From CAYSYN01 sp964447735 (GTDB taxonomy: Bacteria > Patescibacteriota > Minisyncoccia > Minisyncoccales > GBS-2): a DNA stretch of 16,147 bases. The stretch's first letter is position 1, and each line of letters starts with the position of its first letter. The stretch spans positions 1 through 16,147 of the forward strand of contig CAYUTJ010000013.1 in the NCBI GenBank assembly GCA_964447735.1. Reading direction: 5' to 3'. Below, one piece after another: positions 6,069 through 12,933 of the stretch. Below the pieces are notes generated by a model that was not told the DNA's origin, ran no database searches, and saw nothing but the letters and a program-made list of their open reading frames with translations. A program made the position numbers and the translations under genes.

Positions 6069-7032
6069 TTTCTTTTAAACTTTTTTGATTTGAACCTTTC
6101 AATTGAAGCTCTCTCAAAGAAGATCTAATTTGTGAAATTTTACTTTTGTATTCTGAATAAGCATTGGAAATCATTGTTGTGCCTCTTGAAATTTTATTTT
6201 CTAAAATTTCTTCCATGTCATCCAAATTTTTTGAAATAGAAATTAAATGATTTTGTAAATTCTCAATATCAATTGAAATTGCATATTGCAAATGTAACCT
6301 GTACATGTAAAGCAAAAGGGGCAAAACCATGGAATAGGGCATCAAAATAACATTTTCTTCTCTTGCTTTCAAATGAGCTTTTTGGCAAACAGAATAAACA
6401 GAATCGGGTACTGCAGCCACAGCTTGAGACCAAGTTAAATCAGGATCTATATATTGTTTAACTTCCCCGATCCTCTGGACAACTTCTTTTTCAATTTCTT
6501 GAATAATTTTTTTTCTTTTTTCAGGTTCTGTTTCTTTTTCCAAATCTAGCAAAAGTTTTGAAGCTGGCCATTTTGAATCGATGGGTAATCTTTTTCCGTT
6601 TGGTAAAATTAAAGCAAATTCTACAATTTTTCCTCTTACTTTAAAATTAGATTCTATCATTTCAGGTGGCAATTTTTTGAAAGTTTCTCTCAAAATTTCT
6701 TCACCCGATAATCCTTTAGCTGTCGTTCCAGCTAAAATTTCATCAACCCTTTTTATTCTTTCCAAAAATTCCCTTTCTCTTTCTTTTCTGATTTCGTCTC
6801 TTCTTCTCAATTCCTCTAACAACTCTCTTGTCTTTTCAATTCCGTCTTTTAAATGATTTTGAAATTGAGTTCCCAGAGAAAGTTTCTCTTTTATTTCTTG
6901 AATGTCTCTTGCTTGTTGTAAATTAATTTGGCTTTGCTGGCTGATTTTTTCAGTTAATCTGAAAAGAAAATAAAGAAAAAAGCCTGCAAAAATTAAAAGA
7001 AAAAGTAAAAACGCTAAACTCTCAAAGGCCAT
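6052..7032 (-). CDS. rmuC: RmuC-family DNA recombination protein
   Basis: RmuC proteins limit recombination at inverted repeats and carry a PD-(D/E)XK-like nuclease fold; the biochemical role is only partly known. The 326-residue protein starts with a single membrane anchor (about 5-26), then a long coiled coil (about 28-100). The RmuC core follows: KVRGKIVEFALILPNGK, then the IDSK motif (151-154), a probable catalytic lysine region. The family block around VKQYIDPDLTWSQAVAAVPDS and LMPYSMVLPLLLYMYR comes after, and then a helical C-terminus. It is shorter than enterobacterial RmuC (about 475) but has the domain order. It sits 15 nt after the exchanger gene and overlaps rplU by 17 bp. A possible extended -10 lies just before its ATG. 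Confidence 0.88.
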   Translation of the reverse strand: MAFESLAFLLFLLIFAGFFLYFLFRLTEKISQQSQINLQQARDIQEIKEKLSLGTQFQNHLKDGIEKTRELLEELRRRDEIRKEREREFLERIKRVDEILAGTTAKGLSGEEILRETFKKLPPEMIESNFKVRGKIVEFALILPNGKRLPIDSKWPASKLLLDLEKETEPEKRKKIIQEIEKEVVQRIGEVKQYIDPDLTWSQAVAAVPDSVYSVCQKAHLKAREENVILMPYSMVLPLLLYMYRLHLQYAISIDIENLQNHLISISKNLDDMEEILENKISRGTTMISNAYSEYKSKISQIRSSLRELQLKGSNQKSLKENVGSD

Positions 7033-7038
7033 TTTTAA

Positions 7039-7047
7039 ATAGTACCA
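7039..7047 (-). promoter_or_regulatory. Candidate internal extended -10 promoter for rmuC-rplU
   Basis: On the minus strand TGG followed by TACTAT (7044-7039, 4 of 6 to consensus) ends 6 nt before the rmuC ATG, within the 15-bp space after the exchanger stop. Spacing matches the leaderless promoters at dnaB and the glycosyltransferase. The -10 is weak and no -35 stands out, so this is tentative. Confidence 0.3.
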
Positions 7048-8001
7048 TTACTTAACTAAAATTTCAACGAGAAGAAAAAAGGCATAAATTAAAATTAAAA
7101 TTACCCCCTCTCTCTCTGTTATCTTTTTCCCACTTCTTAATAAAAACAAAAAGAAAAGTCCAGAAACTAAAAGAAAAATTCTTGAAATTAAAATCGCAGA
7201 TAAATTTTCAATTTGAATTGGGGAAATTAAAGCTACAATTCCCAAGACCAAAGTTGTGGAAATAATTACGCTTCCAATTAAATCTCCCAAAATTAACCAA
7301 TCTTGATCTTTTCTTGCACATTCAATCGAAAAAATGAGCTCTGGAAGAGCATTTCCAAAACTAACGATCAAAAGCCCAATAAACCAGAGGGGGAAACTAA
7401 AGTAGTTAGCCAAAAATTTTGTTGAAATTACAATACCCTGAGAGGAGGCTAAAATTAAAATTAAAGAGAGAAAGAAAAGGCAAAGATTTTTTAGGAAAAA
7501 TTTAAGATTCAATTCTTCTGTAATGGAATCGTAAATTTTTTTAAATCTTTCTTTTTTAATAAAGAGCCAAACCAAATAACTAATAAAAATTAAAAAAAGT
7601 AAGAAACCATCTAATCTTGAAAGTGAATTATCTGCGATCAAAAAAGAAAACAAAATTGTGATTAAAATTAAAAAAACTGCTGAATTTTGAACGGTTCTTG
7701 ATGGAGCTGAAATTCCAGCTCTTGAAATTAAAGTTGCCAAACCAGCAACTAAAGTTAGATCAACGATATTACCTCCGATAACATCTCCTAATGAAAGTTG
7801 AGGAATTTTGTTTAAAGCTGAAGTTATTCCTACAAAAAGATTAGGTAAAGATGCTGAAAAAGCAAAAAACAAAAAAGCAACTACAAATTCTTTCCATCCT
7901 AAAAATTTGCCTATTCTTGAGAGAGATTCCATCAGCCACTTTGAAGAATAAAAAATAGCTAAAAATGAAAAGATAAAGATTAAAAAATTTACCCAAACCA
8001 T
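7048..8001 (-). CDS. CaCA-family cation exchanger (YrbG/NCX-like)
   Basis: Membrane antiporter expected to export a divalent cation (Ca2+ in characterised relatives) against Na+ or H+. The 317-residue protein is almost entirely hydrophobic, with about ten transmembrane helices and two inverted alpha repeats. Alpha-1 is FSASLPNLFVGITSAL followed by LGDVIGGNIVDL (about 48-82). Alpha-2 is FGNALPELIFSIECAR followed by LGDLIGSVII (about 215-247). In the NCX_Mj structure the ion is held by a Glu in each PE motif plus Asn and Asp. Here alpha-1 has PN (N54) instead of PE, alpha-2 keeps E221, N78 is kept, and the Asp position is Val (V245). It starts one base after the permease stop, so it is translationally coupled and in the same operon as the P-type ATPase. 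Family is sure; the ion is not. Confidence 0.85.
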   Translation of the reverse strand: MVWVNFLIFIFSFLAIFYSSKWLMESLSRIGKFLGWKEFVVAFLFFAFSASLPNLFVGITSALNKIPQLSLGDVIGGNIVDLTLVAGLATLISRAGISAPSRTVQNSAVFLILITILFSFLIADNSLSRLDGFLLFLIFISYLVWLFIKKERFKKIYDSITEELNLKFFLKNLCLFFLSLILILASSQGIVISTKFLANYFSFPLWFIGLLIVSFGNALPELIFSIECARKDQDWLILGDLIGSVIISTTLVLGIVALISPIQIENLSAILISRIFLLVSGLFFLFLLRSGKKITEREGVILILIYAFFLLVEILVK

Positions 8002-8002
8002 T

Positions 8003-9103
8003 TTATTTTAATAGGTAAAAAATTTGATAAAAAATTCCAGCTATAAAAATTAAAATTAAAGGCAAAACAAAATATGCTTTGGGCTTTAACTTTTTATACA
8101 TTAACAAAATTAAGGCTCCATCAATAGCTAGAGTAATAGCTCCAACTAAAGAAATTATAGTAATATATTCTCTAAATCCTAATAAAAATAAAAAGATAGG
8201 AGGCAAGAGAGTGATCAAGAGTGCCAAATTCTTGTTTATTTTTAAATCATACCAGAAAGTTTTCTTTAAAGTTAATCCCAAAGAAACAAAAGAAGTGAAA
8301 GTGGCAAAAACTCCAAATAAATAAAATAAATTTAAAATTTGAGACCCCAAAACATTTTTTAATCCTGAAAGAGCATCCTCTGAAGTCTTCTGTCCACAAA
8401 TTCCAGCAACCAAAATTGCAAAAAGAAAGTAAAAAAGACCACAAAGTAAGATTGAAATCAGAATGATTTTCTTTAGCTTTTTCCTTTCCTCCTTTAGCAT
8501 TTCCTCAACTTCAGGAATAATGGCTGCGCCCCAGAGAGAAAATAAAATAGGACCATAAGGTAAAAATAAAGAGTTTTTCTGGGGCAAAACAAAAATATTC
8601 TCACTTTTAAAATAAGAAAAACCAAAAATCAAAATGAAAAGTAAAATTGCAAAAAACAAAAGAGCATCAAAAAATTCAATTTGAGAAATTGTCTTTATAC
8701 CAAAAAAAATAAAAATAGTCCCTGCCAAAAAATAAAAAATTGTATAGATAGTCTCTGAACCTCCAAGTGTTGGCAACAAAAGTTTTGTTAAAAATTGGCC
8801 TCCAATTATCAGATAGGCTAACAAAACACCATAGAATCCAAATATTGCAGAAACTACAGCTATTTTCTCTGCCCAATTTCCAAGATAAAATTTTGCAAAA
8901 CCTGGTAATCTCTTAAAATCTGGAGTTTTTAAAGCTATTTCACCAAAGAGAGAATGAACTAAAATTACCAACGTTCCCAAAACAAAAAAATAGATGAACA
9001 TTACCCAGAATCCAACTTTTGAAAGAATGTAAGGTAAAGCAAAAAAACCTACTCCAATAATGGTACCTGTAAGAGTGGCTATAGCATAAAAATCTTTTTT
9101 CAT
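8003..9103 (-). CDS. APC-superfamily amino-acid permease-like membrane protein
   Basis: Predicted amino-acid transporter; it resembles the aromatic/hydroxy amino-acid permease type (Trp_Tyr_perm, AAAP). Its substrate is unknown. The start chosen is MKKDFYAIATLTGTIIGVGF at 9103. The first helix with TGTIIGVGFFALP (unwound TM1, G-x-G binding segment) is the classic APC/LeuT-fold opening. An upstream in-frame ATG (9166) would add 21 polar residues encoded inside the ATPase gene, so I reject it. The 366-residue protein has about ten to eleven transmembrane helices. TM6-like SLWGAAIIPEVEEML (about 213-227) resembles the second unwound substrate site. The gene lies 13 nt after the ATPase stop and 1 nt before the exchanger start, inside one operon. 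Confidence 0.78.
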   Translation of the reverse strand: MKKDFYAIATLTGTIIGVGFFALPYILSKVGFWVMFIYFFVLGTLVILVHSLFGEIALKTPDFKRLPGFAKFYLGNWAEKIAVVSAIFGFYGVLLAYLIIGGQFLTKLLLPTLGGSETIYTIFYFLAGTIFIFFGIKTISQIEFFDALLFFAILLFILIFGFSYFKSENIFVLPQKNSLFLPYGPILFSLWGAAIIPEVEEMLKEERKKLKKIILISILLCGLFYFLFAILVAGICGQKTSEDALSGLKNVLGSQILNLFYLFGVFATFTSFVSLGLTLKKTFWYDLKINKNLALLITLLPPIFLFLLGFREYITIISLVGAITLAIDGALILLMYKKLKPKAYFVLPLILIFIAGIFYQIFYLLK

Positions 9104-9116
9104 TCTATTTAGTTTA

Positions 9117-11705
9117 TCAAATTTCTGTCTCGTGTCTACTGATAAAATACCATTTTGTGAGTTCAATTAAAAGAATATTCAAAAATCCGAAACCCAAAAC
9201 TAATCCCCAATCAAAAACATTCAAAGGAACAGTTTTTAAAAGTACCTGAAGAGGGGGAAGATAAAGACCAGCAAAAAGCATTAAAATTCCAAAGAACCAG
9301 GCGAAAATCAAAAATTTGTTAGAAAAAGGGTTAATTTTCCAAATATTCTTTCTTAAACTTTTGATAGAAAAAATATAAAGCATCGAATCTAAAGCCAGTC
9401 CTGCAAAAATTACAGATCTTATATGCCAAATATCATAGTGGGTAAATTCCAAAAGCCAAAAAAACATAAAAAGCAAGAAAATATCAGTTAAAATACCAAT
9501 TACAAAAATTAAAACTTTCATTTCTGAAGTTAAAAGATGAATTTTATGACCCGTCGGCCTTCTTTTCATTATCCCTTCTTCTTTTGGTTCAAAAGCCAAA
9601 GCAATAGATAAGGGACCATCTTCGATTAAATTTACCCACAAAATTTGAATAGCAGTCATTGGTAATAACCAAACCCTTTTCATTAACCAGCAAATTAACA
9701 TCGAACCCCCAATCAAAATTGCTTCGCAAAAACTATCAGACAACAAAAAAGTGGTTACCTTTCTAATGTTATCTAAAATTCCTCTTCCTTCTTCTATTGC
9801 AGCGACAATGATTGAAAAGGAATCGTTCAATAAAATTAAATCTGAAACTTCTTTTGCAACATCTGTTCCAGATCCTAAAGCCACTCCAATATCAGCTTTT
9901 TTTAAAGCTGGGGCATCGTTAATTCCGTCACCTGTCATTGCTACTACTTCTCCCTTTTCTTTAAAAGCAGAAACAATTCTCATTTTGTGGCGAGGTTCTA
10001 CACGAGCGTAAATTTGAATTTTATCTAAAATCTTGTCAAACTCTCTTTCCGAAAGTCTATCTAAATCTCTTCCTTCCATAATATTTTCGTCTCTTACTTC
10101 AATTCCCAACTCCTCAGCAACAGCTTTTGCTGTCAATTTGTGATCTCCAGTAACAATAATTGGTTTCAAACCAGCTTTTTGACAAATTTTAATTGCTTCT
10201 TTAACATCGGGTCTTATCGGATCTTTTAGGACAATCAAACCTAAAAAATTTAAATTCTCAACCTCTTTTTCTAATTTTTCTGGAATTTTTTTTATTTCTT
10301 TTTTGGCTGCAGCTACAATTCTCAATCCTTTTTTAGCTAAATTTTCCGTTTCCTTTTCCCATTTTTTTCTTTCTTCAATTTTCAAAGAACTTTTTTCCAA
10401 AATTCTCTCTGGAGCTCCACAAACATAAAGAATGTTTTTTTCATTTTCTTTAATTAAAGCAGCAGAAAATTTATTTTGGGGATTGAATGGAATTCCGTCA
10501 ATTTTTTCTTTTTCTAAATCTTTTTTATTAAAACCAGCTTCAATACCAGCTTCCAAAAAAGCTCTATCTGTGGGTGGACCTCTAATTATCCATTTTTCTT
10601 TTGGATCTTGCGGGTTTTCAACAAAGGCTTCGGAAATCAAAGTCGCAGCTTTCAAAATTAATTTTTTTTCTCCGATTACTTTTACCACCTTCATTCTTCC
10701 TTCAGTTAAAGTAGCAGTTTTGTCAGTACAAATTATGGAAGCTGAACCCAAAGTTTCTGCAGCTACCAATCTTCTTACTAGTCCCTTTCTCTTTAAAATT
10801 TTCTGCATTCCGATTGCTAAAATCACAGTCATTGCTACGGGCAAGCCTTCTGGAATTCCAGCTACTGCTATTGCTACAGAAGTAGTAAACATCTCTTCAA
10901 AAGGTTTTCCCTCAAGCATTCCAGAAATAAAAATTAAAAAACAAATAACTCCAATTGCTATCCCGACAAATTTTGAAAAATGAGAAAGTTTTCTTTGATA
11001 GGGAGTCTTTTCTTCTTTCGTTTCTCTAAGCATTTGAGCTATCTTTCCCATTTCAGTATTCAATCCAGTCGCGGTTACTATTGCTTTTGCTTTTCCTTGT
11101 TCTACAATCGTTCCCATAAAAACCATATTGTCTCTGTCTGCCAAAGGAGTTTCTCGAGGTAAAATTTCAGAGTGCTTTTTTGCTGGCAACCACTCACCAG
11201 TCAAAGCCATCTCGTTTGTTTTCAAATTTTTAGCCTTAATGATTCTGCCATCAGCTGGAACTTTATCTCCTGCTTTTAATAAAAAAATATCCCCTAAAAC
11301 TAAATTTTCAGCATCTATTATTTTTTGATTTCCATCTCTAATTACTCTGGCATTGATTTTGACAATTTTTTTCAATTCTCTTAAAGCCTGAGAAGCCTTT
11401 TTTTCCTGAAAAAAACCAACTAAAGCATTTAAAAACACAGCTCCAAAAATAACGATGCTATCTGTATATTCCCTCAAAAGCAAAGTAATAACTCCTGCTA
11501 TTACCAAAATATAAATTAGAGGGCTTTTAAATTGCTCTAAAAAAATTTCAAAAGAAGATAAAGGTTTTTCCTCTGGAAGTTTATTCTTTCCGTATTTTTC
11601 CAATCTTTCTTTAACTTCTTTCTCTGTCAAACCTCTTTCTGGATCAGACTCTAATTTTCTTAAAACTTGTTGCCAGCTCAAATTATGCCAAAAAACCTTT
11701 TCCAT
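9117..11705 (-). CDS. P2-type cation-transporting ATPase (Ca2+ ATPase-like), with unusual motif residues
   Basis: Predicted ATP-driven cation export pump. Its 862 residues have the full layout: N-terminal cation_ATPase_N segment (about 5-60), TM1-2, actuator domain (about 105-225), TM3-4 with IPEGLP (284-289), P and N domains (about 305-640), and six C-terminal helices. Conserved motifs include TGDHKLT (519-525), DPIRPDVKEA (495-504) and TGDGINDAP (591-599). Metal-site residues resemble SERCA: E286 in TM4, E661 in TM5, N692 and D696 in TM6, with E695 where SERCA has Thr. Three normally invariant positions differ: TGEW (169-172) instead of TGES, DKTATLT (328-334) instead of DKTGTLT, and CGAPE (429-433) instead of KGAPE. 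The phosphorylated Asp (D328) is kept. It heads the five-gene operon and starts after the tRNA terminator. Confidence 0.92.
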   Translation of the reverse strand: MEKVFWHNLSWQQVLRKLESDPERGLTEKEVKERLEKYGKNKLPEEKPLSSFEIFLEQFKSPLIYILVIAGVITLLLREYTDSIVIFGAVFLNALVGFFQEKKASQALRELKKIVKINARVIRDGNQKIIDAENLVLGDIFLLKAGDKVPADGRIIKAKNLKTNEMALTGEWLPAKKHSEILPRETPLADRDNMVFMGTIVEQGKAKAIVTATGLNTEMGKIAQMLRETKEEKTPYQRKLSHFSKFVGIAIGVICFLIFISGMLEGKPFEEMFTTSVAIAVAGIPEGLPVAMTVILAIGMQKILKRKGLVRRLVAAETLGSASIICTDKTATLTEGRMKVVKVIGEKKLILKAATLISEAFVENPQDPKEKWIIRGPPTDRAFLEAGIEAGFNKKDLEKEKIDGIPFNPQNKFSAALIKENEKNILYVCGAPERILEKSSLKIEERKKWEKETENLAKKGLRIVAAAKKEIKKIPEKLEKEVENLNFLGLIVLKDPIRPDVKEAIKICQKAGLKPIIVTGDHKLTAKAVAEELGIEVRDENIMEGRDLDRLSEREFDKILDKIQIYARVEPRHKMRIVSAFKEKGEVVAMTGDGINDAPALKKADIGVALGSGTDVAKEVSDLILLNDSFSIIVAAIEEGRGILDNIRKVTTFLLSDSFCEAILIGGSMLICWLMKRVWLLPMTAIQILWVNLIEDGPLSIALAFEPKEEGIMKRRPTGHKIHLLTSEMKVLIFVIGILTDIFLLFMFFWLLEFTHYDIWHIRSVIFAGLALDSMLYIFSIKSLRKNIWKINPFSNKFLIFAWFFGILMLFAGLYLPPLQVLLKTVPLNVFDWGLVLGFGFLNILLIELTKWYFISRHETEI

Positions 11706-11713
11706 ATTTTTTT

Positions 11714-11722
11714 ATTTTATCA
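11714..11722 (-). promoter_or_regulatory. Candidate extended -10 promoter of the ATPase operon
   Basis: On the minus strand TGA followed by TAAAAT (11719-11714) forms an extended -10, ending 8 nt before the ATG at 11705. It lies directly after the tRNA terminator, where the operon needs a promoter. No good -35 is present and there is no Shine-Dalgarno, so again a leaderless start is likely. Confidence 0.45.
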
Positions 11723-11725
11723 AAC

Positions 11726-11750
11726 AAAAAAAGACTTTTTAAAAGTCCTT
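11726..11750 (-). terminator. Intrinsic terminator after tRNA-Glu
   Basis: GACTTTT (11733-11739) and AAAAGTC (11741-11747) form an inverted repeat just past the tRNA 3' end. On the minus strand it is followed by seven T (11732-11726). The stem is short and A/T-rich but the U tract is good. Confidence 0.6.
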
Positions 11751-11751
11751 G

Positions 11752-11823
11752 TGGCCCCAAGGGGAGTTGAACCCCTGTTTCCAGCTTGAGAAACTGGCGT
11801 CCTAGCCACTAGACGATGGGGCC
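11752..11823 (-). tRNA. tRNA-Glu (anticodon CUC)
   Basis: Folds as a complete 72-nt cloverleaf on the minus strand. The acceptor GGCCCCA pairs with TGGGGCC and the discriminator is A. The D arm is GTC/GAC with loop TAGTGGCTAG. The anticodon stem CCAGT/GCTGG encloses TTCTCAA (anticodon CTC, reading GAG). The variable region is AAAC, and the T arm AGGGG/CCCCT encloses TTCAACT. The 5' segment CATCGTCTAGTGG is typical of bacterial tRNA-Glu. CCA is not encoded (the next bases are CAAG), so it must be added by nucleotidyltransferase. Its first base abuts the assembly gap, so its promoter is not visible. Confidence 0.95.
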
Positions 11824-11923
11824 NNNNNNNNNNNNNNNNNNNNNNNNNNNNNNNNNNNNNNNNNNNNNNNNNNNNNNNNNNNNNNNNNNNNNNNNNNNNN
11901 NNNNNNNNNNNNNNNNNNNNNNN
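11824..11923. other. Assembly gap (100 N, nominal size)
   Basis: Exactly 100 N between the tRNA-Glu 5' end and the Mur ligase-like gene. It hides the last codons and stop of that gene, the tRNA promoter, and possibly further genes. Real size is unknown. Confidence 0.99.
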
Positions 11924-12933
11924 GACATTTTCATTTCTTTTGAGCCATCGACCAAAACTAAATCTCCTTTTCTAATTTCTTCTTTTAATTTTTCAATTCC
12001 ATCTTCAATTTTTTCAAAAGAAAAGATTTTGTCTTCTTCCATTCCTTTCTCGAAAGCTCCTTTTGCGATAAATTTTGCTCTTTCACCAAAAGTAAACAAA
12101 ATATCTGCATTTTTGGCAACTCTTTCTCCAATAGCTTCGTGAGCTTCGATTGTGTATTTTCCAACTCCTACCACATCTCCCAAAACTGCAATCTTTCTAA
12201 AAAATCCTGGAATTTTTCCTAAAACCTCAATGGCTTCTGACATTGAAAATACGGTTGCAGATTCTGCATCATCTAAGACAAAACAACCTTTTTGACCTTC
12301 GATCAATCTCATTTTTCCAGGTAAAGATTTGTAATCTTTCAAATTTTGAGAAATCTCAACTAAATTCATTCCAAAAATCTTTCCAACAGCAACTGCTGCT
12401 AAAGCTGCATAAATTTGCTCTTTTCCAAAAACTCCTTCCAACCAGAAAGGAACTAAACTTCCTTCAAAAGAAACCTTAAAATTCATTCCCCTGTTGAACT
12501 TAATATTTGTAGCAAAAACGTCAGCTTTTTCATCCAAACCAAAAGTTGTACAATGCAAATTCGTTAGATCATCGATTTCTCTCACTGTTTCGTCATCATA
12601 ATTTAAAACTAATCTCACTAAAGGAGGAAGTCTTTGAGCTACCTTTACAATCTTTTCAATTTCTTCTTTCTCACCAGCAAAAACTATATCCTCAGGGGGG
12701 ATATCTCCAACATGAGTTACTACTAAAATGGCCAGAGGAGATTTTTTCAGAAAGAATTCAAAATCTTCAATTTTTTCATTTTCAACAGCCTCTACTATTA
12801 TTTCCTTTCCAATTTGAAACTTTTTTTCTAAAACCTTCAAAATAGCTTCTTTTGCAGTTTCTCTCCCTTTCCCACAAACTAAAACAATCTTTTTTCTTTC
12901 GATTAAAAATTTAATTTTTTTACAGAGTTTCAT
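11924..12933 (-). CDS. Short, divergent Mur ligase-like protein (MurF-like), 3' end in gap
   Basis: Resembles MurF, which adds D-Ala-D-Ala to the UDP-MurNAc-tripeptide, but is probably not an ordinary MurF. 336 codons are visible; the end VDGSKEMKM matches the family's C-terminal GSRGMxME segment, so only a few residues are lost in the gap. It lacks the N-terminal UDP-substrate domain: the ATPase domain starts at about residue 15. The P-loop, normally TGxxGKT(T/S), reads VLVCGKGRETAKE (17-29). Other MurF marks are altered: VVTHVGDIPPED (71-82), GKEQIYAALAA (170-180, family N replaced), LDDAESATVFSM (220-231, in place of DDxYNxNPxSM), GDVVGVGKYTIEAH (252-265). LNYDDETVR (110-118) is kept. It overlaps ftsI by 14 bp and closes the visible dcw cluster. 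Any frame past the gap into the tRNA is artefact. Confidence 0.75.

Noticed and set aside
9104..9166. Upstream ATG extending the permease by 21 residues
   Set aside because: The extension is polar, encoded within the ATPase gene, and precedes the classic first transmembrane helix.
10432..10983. 183-codon open frame on the + strand
   Set aside because: It lies wholly antisense to the N- and P-domain region of the P-type ATPase, has no promoter or Shine-Dalgarno, and its composition mirrors the ATPase codons.
11809..11923. Open frame of the Mur ligase-like gene continuing through the N run and ending as GPIV
   Set aside because: The N run has no sequence, and the last four codons lie in the tRNA-Glu gene. 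The true stop must be inside the gap.
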